Shown in pieces: positions 43,262 to 52,483 of a stretch of DNA of 64,000 nucleotides (the first letter of the stretch is position 1; each line of letters starts with the position of its first letter). The stretch spans positions 62,001-126,000 of the forward strand of contig CALLQI010000015.1 of the NCBI GenBank assembly GCA_938014885.1, read 5' to 3'. The DNA is from an uncultured bacterium. GTDB taxonomy: Bacteria > Planctomycetota > UBA8742 > UBA2392. The position numbers were made by a program, and so were the translations under genes. Under the pieces are notes generated by a model that was given only the letters and a program-made list of their open reading frames with translations, did no database searches and was not told the origin of the DNA.

Positions 43262-46200
43262 CTACAAGTTTTTCAGGAATTCCATCGCGACGCGTATCAC
43301 ACGCGCCGGGTCCGTGTCGCTGTACTTCAGGTATTCCGCCGTTTGCAGCGCCTTCTGCTTCAGCTCAGCAATCGTTTCCGCGGCCGCACCTTGCGCCTTC
43401 AGTGCTTGCGCTTCGGCGACACAGGCGCGGAAGTAATCGCGGAAGCGGGTCTTCTTTTCGGCCTCAAAGTGCGCGCGGGCTTGTGCGGCCTCACGGGCGC
43501 CTTCGGCGTGCTTGCCTTCCTGCAGCAGCAACTCGGCCAGGCTTACGCGGATGCCTTCGATGAATGTGGTCTCGTCGGGTGGCGAGATGCGCATGGCTTC
43601 GGCGATCTTTGCGTGCGCGGTGGCTGTGTCGCCGCGGCGGGCCGCGATGTTGCCGATGTTCTCGACGCACACTGCCCACATTGAGGCGCGACCCTGGCGC
43701 TGCAGCAGCTCGGCACCTTGCTTGAACATCTGCTCGGCTTCATCCAGCCGGTCAAGGTCAAGCAGCAGCAGCCCCATGTTCATGAGGTTCGTGGCCAGCG
43801 TGCCCTGGTCGCCCATTTCAGCTGCAAGGCGGCCGGTTTCCTGCATCGCAACGAGTGCTTCATCCAGGCGGCGCAACTGGCGCGTCATCAGCGCGCGGTT
43901 GCCGCCCATCAGGGCCTGCATGCGGCGGTCGTTGAGGCGATTGAAGATCTCGAACGCGGCCTCGTACTGCTCAAGCGCCTGGGCGTAATCCTGGTGGTGG
44001 TAAAAGATGTTGCCGCGCGTGTTCAGCGCCATGCCTACGCCGCTGAAGTCTTCCAGCTCGCGCAGGATCGACTCGGACTCGTTGATGCGGCCCAGCGCCT
44101 CGGCGAATTTGCCGTGATGCACCAGCAGGTTCGACATGCGCGAAAGCGTGCGCGCTTCGTTGTGGCGGTCGCCGACTTCGCGGAACATCCGCAGTGCTGC
44201 GTCGAACTGCGCAAACTCGCCCTCGAACTTGCGTTCGCCGAAGTTGCCGCCGGCCATCTGCAGCGTGGCCATGGCTTCTTCGCGCCGCATGCCGAGTTCG
44301 CGCGCGAGCTTGCCGGCTTCTTCAAACAGCGGGTCGGCCAACGCGGGGTCTCCGGCTTCGCGCTCGGCCGATCCCAGAATCAGCAGCAGCTTCAGGCGCT
44401 GGTCGCGGTCGGCCTCATGGCACAGCTCAAGCGCGCGGCGCAGCAAGGGCACGCGACGGCGCGCCGGCCCGCGCACGCGCAGCAGGTTGGCGGTCAGGCC
44501 CACGAGCTCGACGAAACGGCGGCGGTTTCCGGGGCGCTCAAGTGCGGCCTCGGCGCGATCCATGGCGGCCTGGGCGTTGGGGCGCGAGAGTTCAAGCCGG
44601 TCCAGCGCCTCGACGGCGTCGCGCGTGTAGATGCGCTTGTCCCACTTTTCGATGTACGCGCGGAAGAAGTTCGCGTGCCGGTCCTCAAGCGCCTGTTGTT
44701 GCTCGGGCGTGGCCGACGCTTCCCAGCGCGCTTGGGCGTACTCGCGAATCGCGTCGTACATGTAAAAGCGCGCCTCGTAGGGCGTGTCCTGCGCGCGCAG
44801 CAGGCTTTTGTCGCGCAGGGCCTGCACCAGGTCCAGCACATCGGGCGCGCCGGGTACACTTGACATGTCAAGAATGCGCTCGGCCGCTTCCAGGAAGAAG
44901 CCGCCGCGCATGACCGAAAGCTGCAGGAAGGCAAGCTTTTCGGCCTCGTCCAGCAGGTTGAAGCTCCACTCAATCGTTGCGCTGAGGCTTTGCTGGCGGG
45001 CGTGCAGGTCGCGCCGGCTGCTCTTCAGCAGCGCGAACATCTTATCCAGGCGCTCGGCAATCTGCTGCGGGTGCATGATGGATGTTCGCGCGGCCGCCAG
45101 CTCAATGGCCAGCGGCATGCCTTCCAGCCGTTCGCAGATGGCGGCGACGGCGGCAGCGGAATCCGGGTCCAGCTTGAAGGAAAGGTTCTGCAGGCGCGCG
45201 CGCTCAACGAACAGGCGCACCGAATCACTTTGCGCCAGCGCGGCCAGCGGCGCGCGGGAATCGGGCAGGGTCAGCGGGCCCAGCTCAAACTCGCGCTCGC
45301 CTTCAATGCCCAGGATCGCGCGGCTGGTGACCAGGAACTTCACTTGCGGCGCGCGGCGGACCCAATCGCCCAGGGTGCCTGCGGCCGAGTTCACGAGCTG
45401 CTCCATGTTGTCCAGCACAAGCAGCGTCGGCTCGCGCGCTTCCAATACTTGCCCGACGGCGTTTTCCGGTGCTTGCATGCCCGTCAGCGGCACCGACAGT
45501 GCGTGCGCCACGGCGTACGCGAGTCCTTCGATGTTTCGCGACTCAGTCAAGTCCACGAACCACGCGCCGCCCGGGAACTCACTGACCAGCTTGCGCGCGG
45601 CTTCCTGCGCGATGCGCGTTTTGCCCGTGCCGCCCGGGCCGGTGACCGTGACCAGGTTGCCGACCTGCGATTGCACCAGGCCAATAAGCGTCTTCACTTC
45701 CGCGTCGCGCCCGATGAAGCTGGTGCGCGGCCCCGGGATGTTGCTGTGCGCGGCCGGGCGCGGCGCGACAACTTCGGACACGGGGGTGTCGCCGATCAGG
45801 TCATCCAGGCCGACTTCGCGCGGGGCGCGGCGGCTCTTGAGCGCGGCGCGGCAGGCATCCAGCTCAATCACGACTTTCTTGCCGTCCTCGCGGATCAGCC
45901 CCAGCTTGATCGCCATGGGCTTGATGTGGCGTTGCCACTCGTTCACCAGCGCGTTGTCGGTCGGCTCAGGCCCGCGCAGGCTGCGCAACAGCGGCAGAAT
46001 GTCGCCTCGGGCAAAGCGCGTGCTCGAAAGCTCGGCGTTGAAGGCAAGCAGGAACTGCGCCCAGCCGCGCGCGTCGTCAATGCCGCTGCGGTACAGGTCG
46101 CGAAACAGCGACGCCGCGTCTTCGACTTCGGTTTCTTCAGGCTCGTCCCAGCGGATCGTGTCGGGCAGGTCGGCCGCGCTGATTTCGCTGCGTTTGCCGG

Positions 46201-46906
46201 CCTGCGCGTGCGCGTAGGCCATGGCGCTGCGCAGTTCGCGCACGTTGCCGGGCCAGCGGTAGGCGCGCAGCACGTCGGCAGCCTCGGCGGACAGGGTATG
46301 GACCTTGCCGTCGCGGGCACCCAACTCATCCAGGAAGTGGGCCGCAAGCTCCGGGATGTCGTCGGGGCGCTCGCGCAGCGGCGGGATCGTGACCACAAAC
46401 GAGTTGATGCGGTAGTACAGGTCCTCACGGAAGCGGCCGGCCTTGATCAGCTCTTTCAGGTTGCGGTTCGTGGCGCAGATCAGCCGCACGTCCACGCTGA
46501 TTTCGCTGCGGCCGCCGACGCGGCGGATCACGCCTTCCTCCAGCGCGCGCAGCAGCTTGGGCTGGATCTCAAGCGGCGTGTCGCCGATTTCATCCAGGAA
46601 CAGCGTGCCGCCCGAAGCCGTCTCAAATAGGCCCGCCGAATCCTTCACCGCGCCGGTGAACGAGCCGCGCATGTACCCGAACAGCTCGCTTTCAAACAGG
46701 CTGGGCTGGAAGGTCGCACAGTTCAGGCTGACGAAGCGCCCGCTGCGGCCGCTGGCCTTGTGCGCGTACTCGGCAAAGCGGCCCTTCCCCGCGCCGGTTT
46801 CGCCATAGATGAGGATGGGCGCGTCCAAGCCGGCCGCGGTTTCCGCGGCCTCAATGGCGGCCACGAAACGCGGATCCTTGCCGATCAGTTCGGATGCCCG
46901 GGACAT
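43262..46906 (-). CDS. Sigma-54 activator AAA+ domain fused to STAND NTPase and TPR array
   Basis: 1214 residues from the ATG at 46906. Residues about 1-245 are a sigma-54 interaction AAA+ domain: Walker A GETGAGKG, the sigma-contact loop GSFTGA (usual GAFTGA), Walker B GGTLFLDEIGD and an arginine finger region FREDLYYR. There is no N-terminal receiver or GAF domain. Residues about 395-700 are a STAND/NB-ARC-like ATPase (FIGRDAEVKTL, P-loop GPGGTGKTR, LLVLDNMEQL) as in AfsR-type regulators. Residues about 700-1210 are TPR repeats (ALNTRGNIFYHHQDYAQALEQY). No Fis-type HTH is evident. It probably senses a ligand or partner through the TPRs and drives sigma-54 transcription of the neighbouring surface-protein gene. 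Confidence 0.9.
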   Translation of the reverse strand: MSRASELIGKDPRFVAAIEAAETAAGLDAPILIYGETGAGKGRFAEYAHKASGRSGRFVSLNCATFQPSLFESELFGYMRGSFTGAVKDSAGLFETASGGTLFLDEIGDTPLEIQPKLLRALEEGVIRRVGGRSEISVDVRLICATNRNLKELIKAGRFREDLYYRINSFVVTIPPLRERPDDIPELAAHFLDELGARDGKVHTLSAEAADVLRAYRWPGNVRELRSAMAYAHAQAGKRSEISAADLPDTIRWDEPEETEVEDAASLFRDLYRSGIDDARGWAQFLLAFNAELSSTRFARGDILPLLRSLRGPEPTDNALVNEWQRHIKPMAIKLGLIREDGKKVVIELDACRAALKSRRAPREVGLDDLIGDTPVSEVVAPRPAAHSNIPGPRTSFIGRDAEVKTLIGLVQSQVGNLVTVTGPGGTGKTRIAQEAARKLVSEFPGGAWFVDLTESRNIEGLAYAVAHALSVPLTGMQAPENAVGQVLEAREPTLLVLDNMEQLVNSAAGTLGDWVRRAPQVKFLVTSRAILGIEGEREFELGPLTLPDSRAPLAALAQSDSVRLFVERARLQNLSFKLDPDSAAAVAAICERLEGMPLAIELAAARTSIMHPQQIAERLDKMFALLKSSRRDLHARQQSLSATIEWSFNLLDEAEKLAFLQLSVMRGGFFLEAAERILDMSSVPGAPDVLDLVQALRDKSLLRAQDTPYEARFYMYDAIREYAQARWEASATPEQQQALEDRHANFFRAYIEKWDKRIYTRDAVEALDRLELSRPNAQAAMDRAEAALERPGNRRRFVELVGLTANLLRVRGPARRRVPLLRRALELCHEADRDQRLKLLLILGSAEREAGDPALADPLFEEAGKLARELGMRREEAMATLQMAGGNFGERKFEGEFAQFDAALRMFREVGDRHNEARTLSRMSNLLVHHGKFAEALGRINESESILRELEDFSGVGMALNTRGNIFYHHQDYAQALEQYEAAFEIFNRLNDRRMQALMGGNRALMTRQLRRLDEALVAMQETGRLAAEMGDQGTLATNLMNMGLLLLDLDRLDEAEQMFKQGAELLQRQGRASMWAVCVENIGNIAARRGDTATAHAKIAEAMRISPPDETTFIEGIRVSLAELLLQEGKHAEGAREAAQARAHFEAEKKTRFRDYFRACVAEAQALKAQGAAAETIAELKQKALQTAEYLKYSDTDPARVIRVAMEFLKNL

Positions 46907-46982
46907 CAAGTTTCTCTGATCCCCACGATCAGGTGTGTGAGCTGTGATACAGGATAGCCGCTAATCTGCCAACTCCATAGCC

Positions 46983-49190
46983 TCAGTCACGTTTGGGGGT
47001 GCGCTGCCGCAGCAGCCATTCGGTGCCCATGTTGTCGTCGGTGACGATGGGTACGCCTTCGGTGCGCCGCAGGATGCTGCTGCGCACTTCCATGCCCCAC
47101 CACACGAACTTGGGCGACGTGATGGTGTCCACCATGCCCAGTATCTGTTCCAGATGTTCGCGGTGATCTTGACGGGTCAAGTCAACGACCGGCTTGTCAT
47201 TGATGCGGTACTCGACCAGCACGCGACGCCAGCGTTCTTTGTCGGGCATCAGCGGCGTGTCGCTGACCACGACGTTGTTGATCACGCGCACCACATGCGG
47301 AAACGCCACGCAGGCCGTGCGCTGCACTTCGTCGGAGTCGGTGGTGTTGTACAGCGCCATGCCGCCTGGATTCAGGTGCTTGCGTACGATGTTCAGGAAA
47401 TCGACCGAAAGCAGCCCGCTTGCGTGGGCGCGCCAGTGCCAGGTGGTGTTCATGACGATGGCGTCAAAGCGCGCGTCAGGGTTGCTGTTCAGCCAGCGGC
47501 GGCCGTCGTCGATGATGATTTCGACCTTCGGGTTAGTCAGGATGCTTGATACTTCCGGGTACTGGGCCACCAGTTCGTTGTAGCCCGGGTTGATCTCAAC
47601 GATCGTCATGTGCTCAAGCTGCGGGTGGTGCGCCAGCACCTGCGCCCAGCTGCCTGATGCCAGGCCGATCATCAGCACGCGCTTGGGGTTGGGGTGAAAC
47701 GCGCTGAGGCTGAAGGCGCGCACGATCATGTTGCGGTCGTGCATCAGGTCTACATTGAACACGCCGTCGTACATGCCGCCGCCGTACACCGCGCCTTCAG
47801 GGCTGACGGTGATGACGCCGTGGCGGTTTTCCACCACGTGCGCGAACAGGTCGTTCTTGCCGAACTCATCCTTGTATTGCAGGCGCTCGTAGAAGCCGTG
47901 AAACAGCGGGCCGCTAAGCAGAATCACACCCAGCGCGCTGACCCCTGTGGCGATCAGCGGCACCGCCTTCTGCCGCGCCGCCAGCGCCAGCCCGCCCGAA
48001 AGTGCAAGCCCCGTCAGCGCCAGCACCGCGTTGATCTGGCCCGTGGTAAGCACGTCCATCAGCACGAAGCCCGTGAACAGGCTGCCCGCCGTCGCCCCGA
48101 TGATGTTGGCCAGGTACAGGAAACTCAGGCCTGAGCCCGCCCGCGCATCCGGCGCCACCCCGTAATGGCAGATCAGCGGAAAGGTCGCACCCAGCGCACC
48201 GGCCGCAATCGCCACCAGCGGAAAGCTGAGCCCATATCCCACACTGGAAGCCATGAACGCGGTCAACGGCGCAACCAGGAAGCCCACTATGTTCGCGACC
48301 AGGATGAACAGCGATAGCACCTTCAGCGATTCGGCGTCGGGCTCGCCCTTACAGAAGCGGCGCGCCACCAGTGAGCCAATCGCGATCCCGAACAGGAAGC
48401 AGCCCAGCATGCCCGCAAACGCCATCGCGTGGCTGCCGCTCGCGAACGAATGCACGCGAAACCACAGTATCTCGTACGACAGCGCGATGAAGCCCGTAAG
48501 GCCCACCAGCATCAGCGCGGGCACGAAACCCTTGCGTCGCGTGGTGACCGCATGCTCCGTGACGACTGCCTCGCCCTTGAACCTCATCGCGGCCAGCAGT
48601 GCACCCGCAGCGACCACAAAGTTCAGCATCGACGCCGTCGAGACCGCACCCTGCATGCCGGCCACACGCATCAGGAACAGCGCCACCAGGGCGCAAGCCA
48701 GCGCCGAGCCCATGGTGTTGACGAAGTACAGCAGGCCGATCGAGCGGCCGACGTTGCCGGTATGTTTCACAAGGTGCGCCGTCAGGATTGGCAGCGTGGC
48801 GCCCATCAGCAGCGTGGGGATCAGCACCATCGCAAAAGTCAGCAGGCCGATCTGCCAAGTGCCCGCACCCAGCGTGACTTCACCGACCACGCGAAACAGC
48901 CCCAGCGAGAAGTAGCCGAACAGGCCAATGCCGATTTCGATGGCCGCGAATGTCATCAGCAACGGCAGCTTTCGGAAGCGCGACACGATGCCGCCTGCGA
49001 TGCTGCCAAGCCCCAGCCCCAGCATGAACGCGGCCACGACCACCGTCACGCTTTCAACGTTTACGCCGTAGATCGAAAACAGCGAACGCTGCCACACCAG
49101 CTGGTACACCAGCGCGGGCACGCCCGACACGAGAAAGATGCCGCAGATGGCGATGAAGTTGGCGCGCGAAATCTCGCGAGTCTGGCTCAT
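46983..49190 (-). CDS. Membrane-fused spermidine-synthase-like protein
   Basis: 735 residues from the ATG at 49190 (GGAG eight bases upstream). Residues about 1-435 contain about twelve hydrophobic segments resembling MFS-type or fused speE membrane domains (FIAICGIFLVSGVPALVYQLVWQ). Residues about 470-700 form a Rossmann methyltransferase-like fold of the spermidine synthase type (RVLMIGLASGSWAQVLA, MTIVEINPGYNEL, VEIIIDDGRRWL). The binding Gly motif is GLASG rather than the usual GGGDG, so aminopropyl transfer is not certain. Such fused proteins are common and of unclear substrate. It is co-directional with the sigma-54 fusion gene, 76 bp upstream of it. Confidence 0.82.
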   Translation of the reverse strand: MSQTREISRANFIAICGIFLVSGVPALVYQLVWQRSLFSIYGVNVESVTVVVAAFMLGLGLGSIAGGIVSRFRKLPLLMTFAAIEIGIGLFGYFSLGLFRVVGEVTLGAGTWQIGLLTFAMVLIPTLLMGATLPILTAHLVKHTGNVGRSIGLLYFVNTMGSALACALVALFLMRVAGMQGAVSTASMLNFVVAAGALLAAMRFKGEAVVTEHAVTTRRKGFVPALMLVGLTGFIALSYEILWFRVHSFASGSHAMAFAGMLGCFLFGIAIGSLVARRFCKGEPDAESLKVLSLFILVANIVGFLVAPLTAFMASSVGYGLSFPLVAIAAGALGATFPLICHYGVAPDARAGSGLSFLYLANIIGATAGSLFTGFVLMDVLTTGQINAVLALTGLALSGGLALAARQKAVPLIATGVSALGVILLSGPLFHGFYERLQYKDEFGKNDLFAHVVENRHGVITVSPEGAVYGGGMYDGVFNVDLMHDRNMIVRAFSLSAFHPNPKRVLMIGLASGSWAQVLAHHPQLEHMTIVEINPGYNELVAQYPEVSSILTNPKVEIIIDDGRRWLNSNPDARFDAIVMNTTWHWRAHASGLLSVDFLNIVRKHLNPGGMALYNTTDSDEVQRTACVAFPHVVRVINNVVVSDTPLMPDKERWRRVLVEYRINDKPVVDLTRQDHREHLEQILGMVDTITSPKFVWWGMEVRSSILRRTEGVPIVTDDNMGTEWLLRQRTPKRD

Positions 49191-49332
49191 GGGCTGCTCT
49201 CCGGCGGGGCAGGATGCAAGCGCTTTGTCCACCGGGCAACGGCAAAGCGACACTGATTGTCAGGTACCGGCCGCGGCACACACGTAGTAGTATGAAGTGG
49301 CAGGTACAGGCGGGCTGTAGAGAGCATTTCGC

Positions 49333-50124
49333 ATGATGTTTCTAGGGCACGGCGACGTCGAGCCAGTCCAGACCATAGCCATGGCTCTGGGTGCCGGCGT
49401 GCTTGCCGGCGTGCTGCACACGTTTCTTGGCGCGGACCACTTGGCAGCGCTGCTGCCGCTGAGCGTCAATCGCAAGCTCAAGGCCGCCTGGCAGGGTGTG
49501 CGGTGGGGGGCTGGTCACAGCCTCGGTGTGGTGATTGTCGCGATGATCCTGCTGGCCGGGCGCGAAACACTCGATCTGACGCCCGTAGAAGAATGGGGCG
49601 AGCGCATCGTCGGCCTGATGCTGGTAGCGTTGGGCATCTGGGGCATCCGCAGCGCCTTCAAGCAGAACCTGCACGTGCACGCCCACGCCCACGACGGCAC
49701 CCAGCACAGCCACCTGCACATACACACCAAAGACGCGCACGACCCCAAAGACGACTCCTTCTGGAAACGCCACGCCCACAGCCACGCGGCCGTAGGCGCA
49801 GGCACCCTCCACGGAGTGGCCGGAATGGCGCACCTGCTGGGAGTACTCCCAGCCCTGGCCGCGCCAACACTGCTGATCAGCATGACGTATCTGGCAGCCT
49901 TCGCCGCAGGCTCAATCTTCAGCATGGCCGTATTCGCAGGCCTGTTCGGGGCAGTAACGGCAGCACTGGGCCAGAAGTCAGCCAAGCTGCTGAAAGGCAG
50001 CCTGTACGCAGCCGCCATAGCCTGCGTGGCCATAGGAGTGTTCTGGTTCGCCAAAACCTTCATGCCAGAACACGAAAGCGACCACCACGCAACACTGGAG
50101 CTCGACCGGGAGCGCGAAGCGTAA
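49333..50124 (+). CDS. NicO/HupE-type nickel-cobalt transporter
   Basis: 263 residues with about six hydrophobic helices. The first carries HTFLGADHLAALLPL, the His-x(4-5)-Asp-His type metal motif of nickel/cobalt transporters, and WGAGHSLGVVIV and GTLHGVAGMAHLLGVLP are further family-like segments. The loop between the halves is very His-rich (HVHAHAHDGTQHSHLHIH), as in RcnA/UreH relatives. It is either an importer or an efflux protein for Ni or Co; direction is not deducible. Two ATGs, at 49333 and 49336, are equally possible starts. It is divergent from the spermidine-synthase-like gene. Confidence 0.8.
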   Translation: MMFLGHGDVEPVQTIAMALGAGVLAGVLHTFLGADHLAALLPLSVNRKLKAAWQGVRWGAGHSLGVVIVAMILLAGRETLDLTPVEEWGERIVGLMLVALGIWGIRSAFKQNLHVHAHAHDGTQHSHLHIHTKDAHDPKDDSFWKRHAHSHAAVGAGTLHGVAGMAHLLGVLPALAAPTLLISMTYLAAFAAGSIFSMAVFAGLFGAVTAALGQKSAKLLKGSLYAAAIACVAIGVFWFAKTFMPEHESDHHATLELDREREA

Positions 50125-50131
50125 GCGAGCG

Positions 50132-50174
50132 GTCGCCGAAGGCGACACCCGCAACGCCGATTTCCTGATCGGCC
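50132..50174. repeat. Palindromic-word cluster 1
   Basis: GTCGCC-GAA-GGCGAC (50132-50146) is followed by AACGCCGATTTCCTGATCGGCC (50153-50174), whose core GCCGAT...ATCGGC is a hairpin. The second word recurs at 51049-51070 with one mismatch in 22. Confidence 0.65.
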
Positions 50175-50240
50175 ATCGCACTGTCTTCGCGTCCCGGCGG
50201 TGGGCCCGAAGAGGCTGGTCAAAGTGAGCGCGGGAGCGCC

Positions 50241-50963
50241 ATGAGCTCCGATAGCACCAATCCACCTTGGCCCGATCCGCCACACTTCTGGCTTGAGAGC
50301 GCTATCGATCTGTTCAGCCCCAACTTGTGCCTGAACTTGGAGCCCGCACCGGTTGATGGAGAACCCGTCAGGCTGAGCGGAGTGAACTGCGTTGTCGAGA
50401 CCCTTATCAAGCGACGACAGTTTGCGTGGCAACGGGCAGTGGAGGCCATAACTCTTGCTCTACCAGGTTGCAAACCTTCGCTGAAACCTTGGGTCTGTAC
50501 GTCAGAGGTCAAACCTGACTCGCCCGCAGGAAGGTGGCATGGCAAGAAGGCATTCAAGGACTTCCCCGGTGCAGCTGGCGCTGCAGCCTCCTGTTCGCAG
50601 CAAGTCCGGACCCCAGATGGGTTTCTGCAGTACTGCGCAGCCTTTCAAATGGAACACGAGGCAGTGGTGGCGGCCGAGGCTTTCCCCGAGCTTCTCAAAT
50701 CGACGTTCCTGTGTTGGCTGCCGCAAGGGCGCCCTCCTGATCTGGGTGAGTTGATCAAGGTGGGCTGGCGTGGTGATCTCTACGATCATGAAGCGTTTCG
50801 CCAGATAGCCATCATCGTGGTGCGTTGGGGTGGAGTTCTCGTTCGCCTGTTCGGGTGTTTTGACGACATTGAGGCCGGGGCGAGCGTGGTTCTCGATGCT
50901 GAATCGTGGCCATGCTTTCTTGAAGCGATCCAGCCTTGGCTAGACCCAGCGCGATTCAGATAG
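50241..50963 (+). CDS. Protein of unknown function
   Basis: 240 residues, ATG 50241 with GGGAG upstream. No signal peptide or transmembrane helix. Cys is frequent (for example NLCLNLEP, VNCVVETL, FLCWLPQG, LFGCFDD) and Trp is abundant. No family is recognised. The gene stands alone between two copies of the same palindromic word (50153-50174 and 51049-51070), which may mark a mobile or recombining segment. Codon use looks slightly less GC-biased than in its neighbours. Confidence 0.55.
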   Translation: MSSDSTNPPWPDPPHFWLESAIDLFSPNLCLNLEPAPVDGEPVRLSGVNCVVETLIKRRQFAWQRAVEAITLALPGCKPSLKPWVCTSEVKPDSPAGRWHGKKAFKDFPGAAGAAASCSQQVRTPDGFLQYCAAFQMEHEAVVAAEAFPELLKSTFLCWLPQGRPPDLGELIKVGWRGDLYDHEAFRQIAIIVVRWGGVLVRLFGCFDDIEAGASVVLDAESWPCFLEAIQPWLDPARFR

Positions 50964-51048
50964 GCACAGTCGGTAGATGCGCGGGTGCCTGGTAGTGACC
51001 ATTAGGACAAGTAGGCCCACGCGCGGGACGCGAATGCCACTTGCTGGG

Positions 51049-51143
51049 AACGCCGATCTCCTGATCGGCCGCTTTTGCCGCAATCGCGCCGTGGCCGAGA
51101 CGGCCACGGTAGATGCCGGCCAGAGGCCAGCGCTCCCGGCCCG
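51049..51143. repeat. Palindromic-word cluster 2
   Basis: Three hairpin words sit in a row: AACGCCGATCTCCTGATCGGCC (51049-51070), GTGGCCG-AGA-CGGCCAC (about 51088-51104), and GGCC-AGA-GGCC (about 51118-51128). They end against the stop of the Nramp-like gene. The first is a copy of the word at 50153-50174. Confidence 0.65.
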
Positions 51144-51151
51144 CGCTCCCG

Positions 51152-52483
51152 TCAGCTCCAGAAGCGTAGCCATAGGAAGTAGGCGCCGAAGACCACGTTG
51201 AAGGCTATGCTGAACATGCTGAAGCTTTGCAGGAAGCGGCCCGGCCTCATTTCGGTGGGTATGTCTTTGCTGAACATGGCTCGGTGGATCAGGAAGCCGA
51301 GAAATGGCGCGCTCAGGAATGACAGCGTTGTCGCCAGGTCGATCAGCTGGCCGAGCTTGATCCCGCCGCCCAGTGGTGGCTGTCCCAAACCGTGCGCCAG
51401 AATCGCCAGAGCCAGCGTGCAGATCGCGGCCATCGCAAACCAGTACAACCGCTTGGGCATCACCGGCGTGAGTTGCGGCTGCTCGGGCTCGCGGAAGCGC
51501 TGCACCAGGTTGCTCAACACACGCGGGAAGCTGTCGGTCACCACCAGCACCGTGCTGAACATGGCCGAAAACGCGCACAGGCCCAGCAGCGGCCTCGCCC
51601 ATTCGCCGAAGTTGAGCACGTACAGGTTCACCAGGGCGCTGGCAAAGGCGACCGGGTTTTCGGGGAAGACAAACCCGTTGGCGTACATCAGGCATGCGCC
51701 CAACGTAAGGAAGCAAACGCTGGTGAAGCTGCTGAACCAGTAGCCGATGTTGAAGTCCAGCCGCGCCTCTTTCAGCGTCGGGTTCTGGCCGCTTTGCGCG
51801 CGGTGCGCCAGGAACCACACCGAATGCCACACGGCGACGTCGTAGGCCGCGGGCGTCCAGCCGATCAGCCCGGTCACGCGCACAATCGGGCCGCGATCCG
51901 ACAGCGTGCCCTCAGGCAAAGTCCAGACCATGGTGCCGGTGCTGAGTTTCGTGAGCGCCAGGATCGTGGCCACAATCGTCGAGGCCGTCAGCACAAAGAT
52001 CAGCGTCTTGTTCACACGATCAAGCCACTTGTACTCGCCCGCGCGCAGGATCAGCGCGCAGGCGATCAGCAACCCGGCCGAGACCGTGACCGCCGGGCCC
52101 AGGTTCAGGCCCAGCACACTGAACTGGTAATCGAGCCCCAGCAGCGAAGCCAGCACCGAGGCCGAAATCAGCGTCACGATCGCCTGTACAGTGAACACAG
52201 TGCCCAGCGTGACCAGCAGGAAAAGGATCAGCGCCCAGCGCCCTTGGCGGCGGAAGCCTTCCAGAAGGCTGACGCCCGTGGCATGGGCATACCAAGGCCC
52301 GAACGCGAACGCGGGATATTTTAGGGCACATGCGAGCACGATCACGATCAGCAGGGCAAAGCTGAAGTCGGCACCGGCGCGGGTGCTCTGCACCATTTCG
52401 CTGACGCCAACGCTGGTGCCGGCAAAGAGCAGCCCGGGTCCAAGCACCTTCAGAAACGACTTCCGTGAGGCTGGCTCATTCAT
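51152..52483 (-). CDS. Nramp-related divalent-metal carrier
   Basis: 443 residues from the ATG at 52483, with eleven hydrophobic helices. The opening VLGPGLLFAGTSVGVSEMVQ and the following RAGADF have the Nramp layout. The metal-binding DPGN of helix 1 is absent and reads GTSVG, and no MPH motif is seen in helix 6. The protein therefore belongs to the divergent Nramp-related branch, whose substrates may not be Mn or Fe. It is divergent from the second giant surface protein across a 440-bp gap. Confidence 0.82.
   Translation of the reverse strand: MNEPASRKSFLKVLGPGLLFAGTSVGVSEMVQSTRAGADFSFALLIVIVLACALKYPAFAFGPWYAHATGVSLLEGFRRQGRWALILFLLVTLGTVFTVQAIVTLISASVLASLLGLDYQFSVLGLNLGPAVTVSAGLLIACALILRAGEYKWLDRVNKTLIFVLTASTIVATILALTKLSTGTMVWTLPEGTLSDRGPIVRVTGLIGWTPAAYDVAVWHSVWFLAHRAQSGQNPTLKEARLDFNIGYWFSSFTSVCFLTLGACLMYANGFVFPENPVAFASALVNLYVLNFGEWARPLLGLCAFSAMFSTVLVVTDSFPRVLSNLVQRFREPEQPQLTPVMPKRLYWFAMAAICTLALAILAHGLGQPPLGGGIKLGQLIDLATTLSFLSAPFLGFLIHRAMFSKDIPTEMRPGRFLQSFSMFSIAFNVVFGAYFLWLRFWS

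Noticed and set aside
50940..51830. Minus-strand frame of 296 codons overlapping the Nramp-like gene
   Set aside because: Composition is Arg/Gln-rich and non-homologous; the overlapping frame at 51152-52483 has a clear membrane-transporter sequence.
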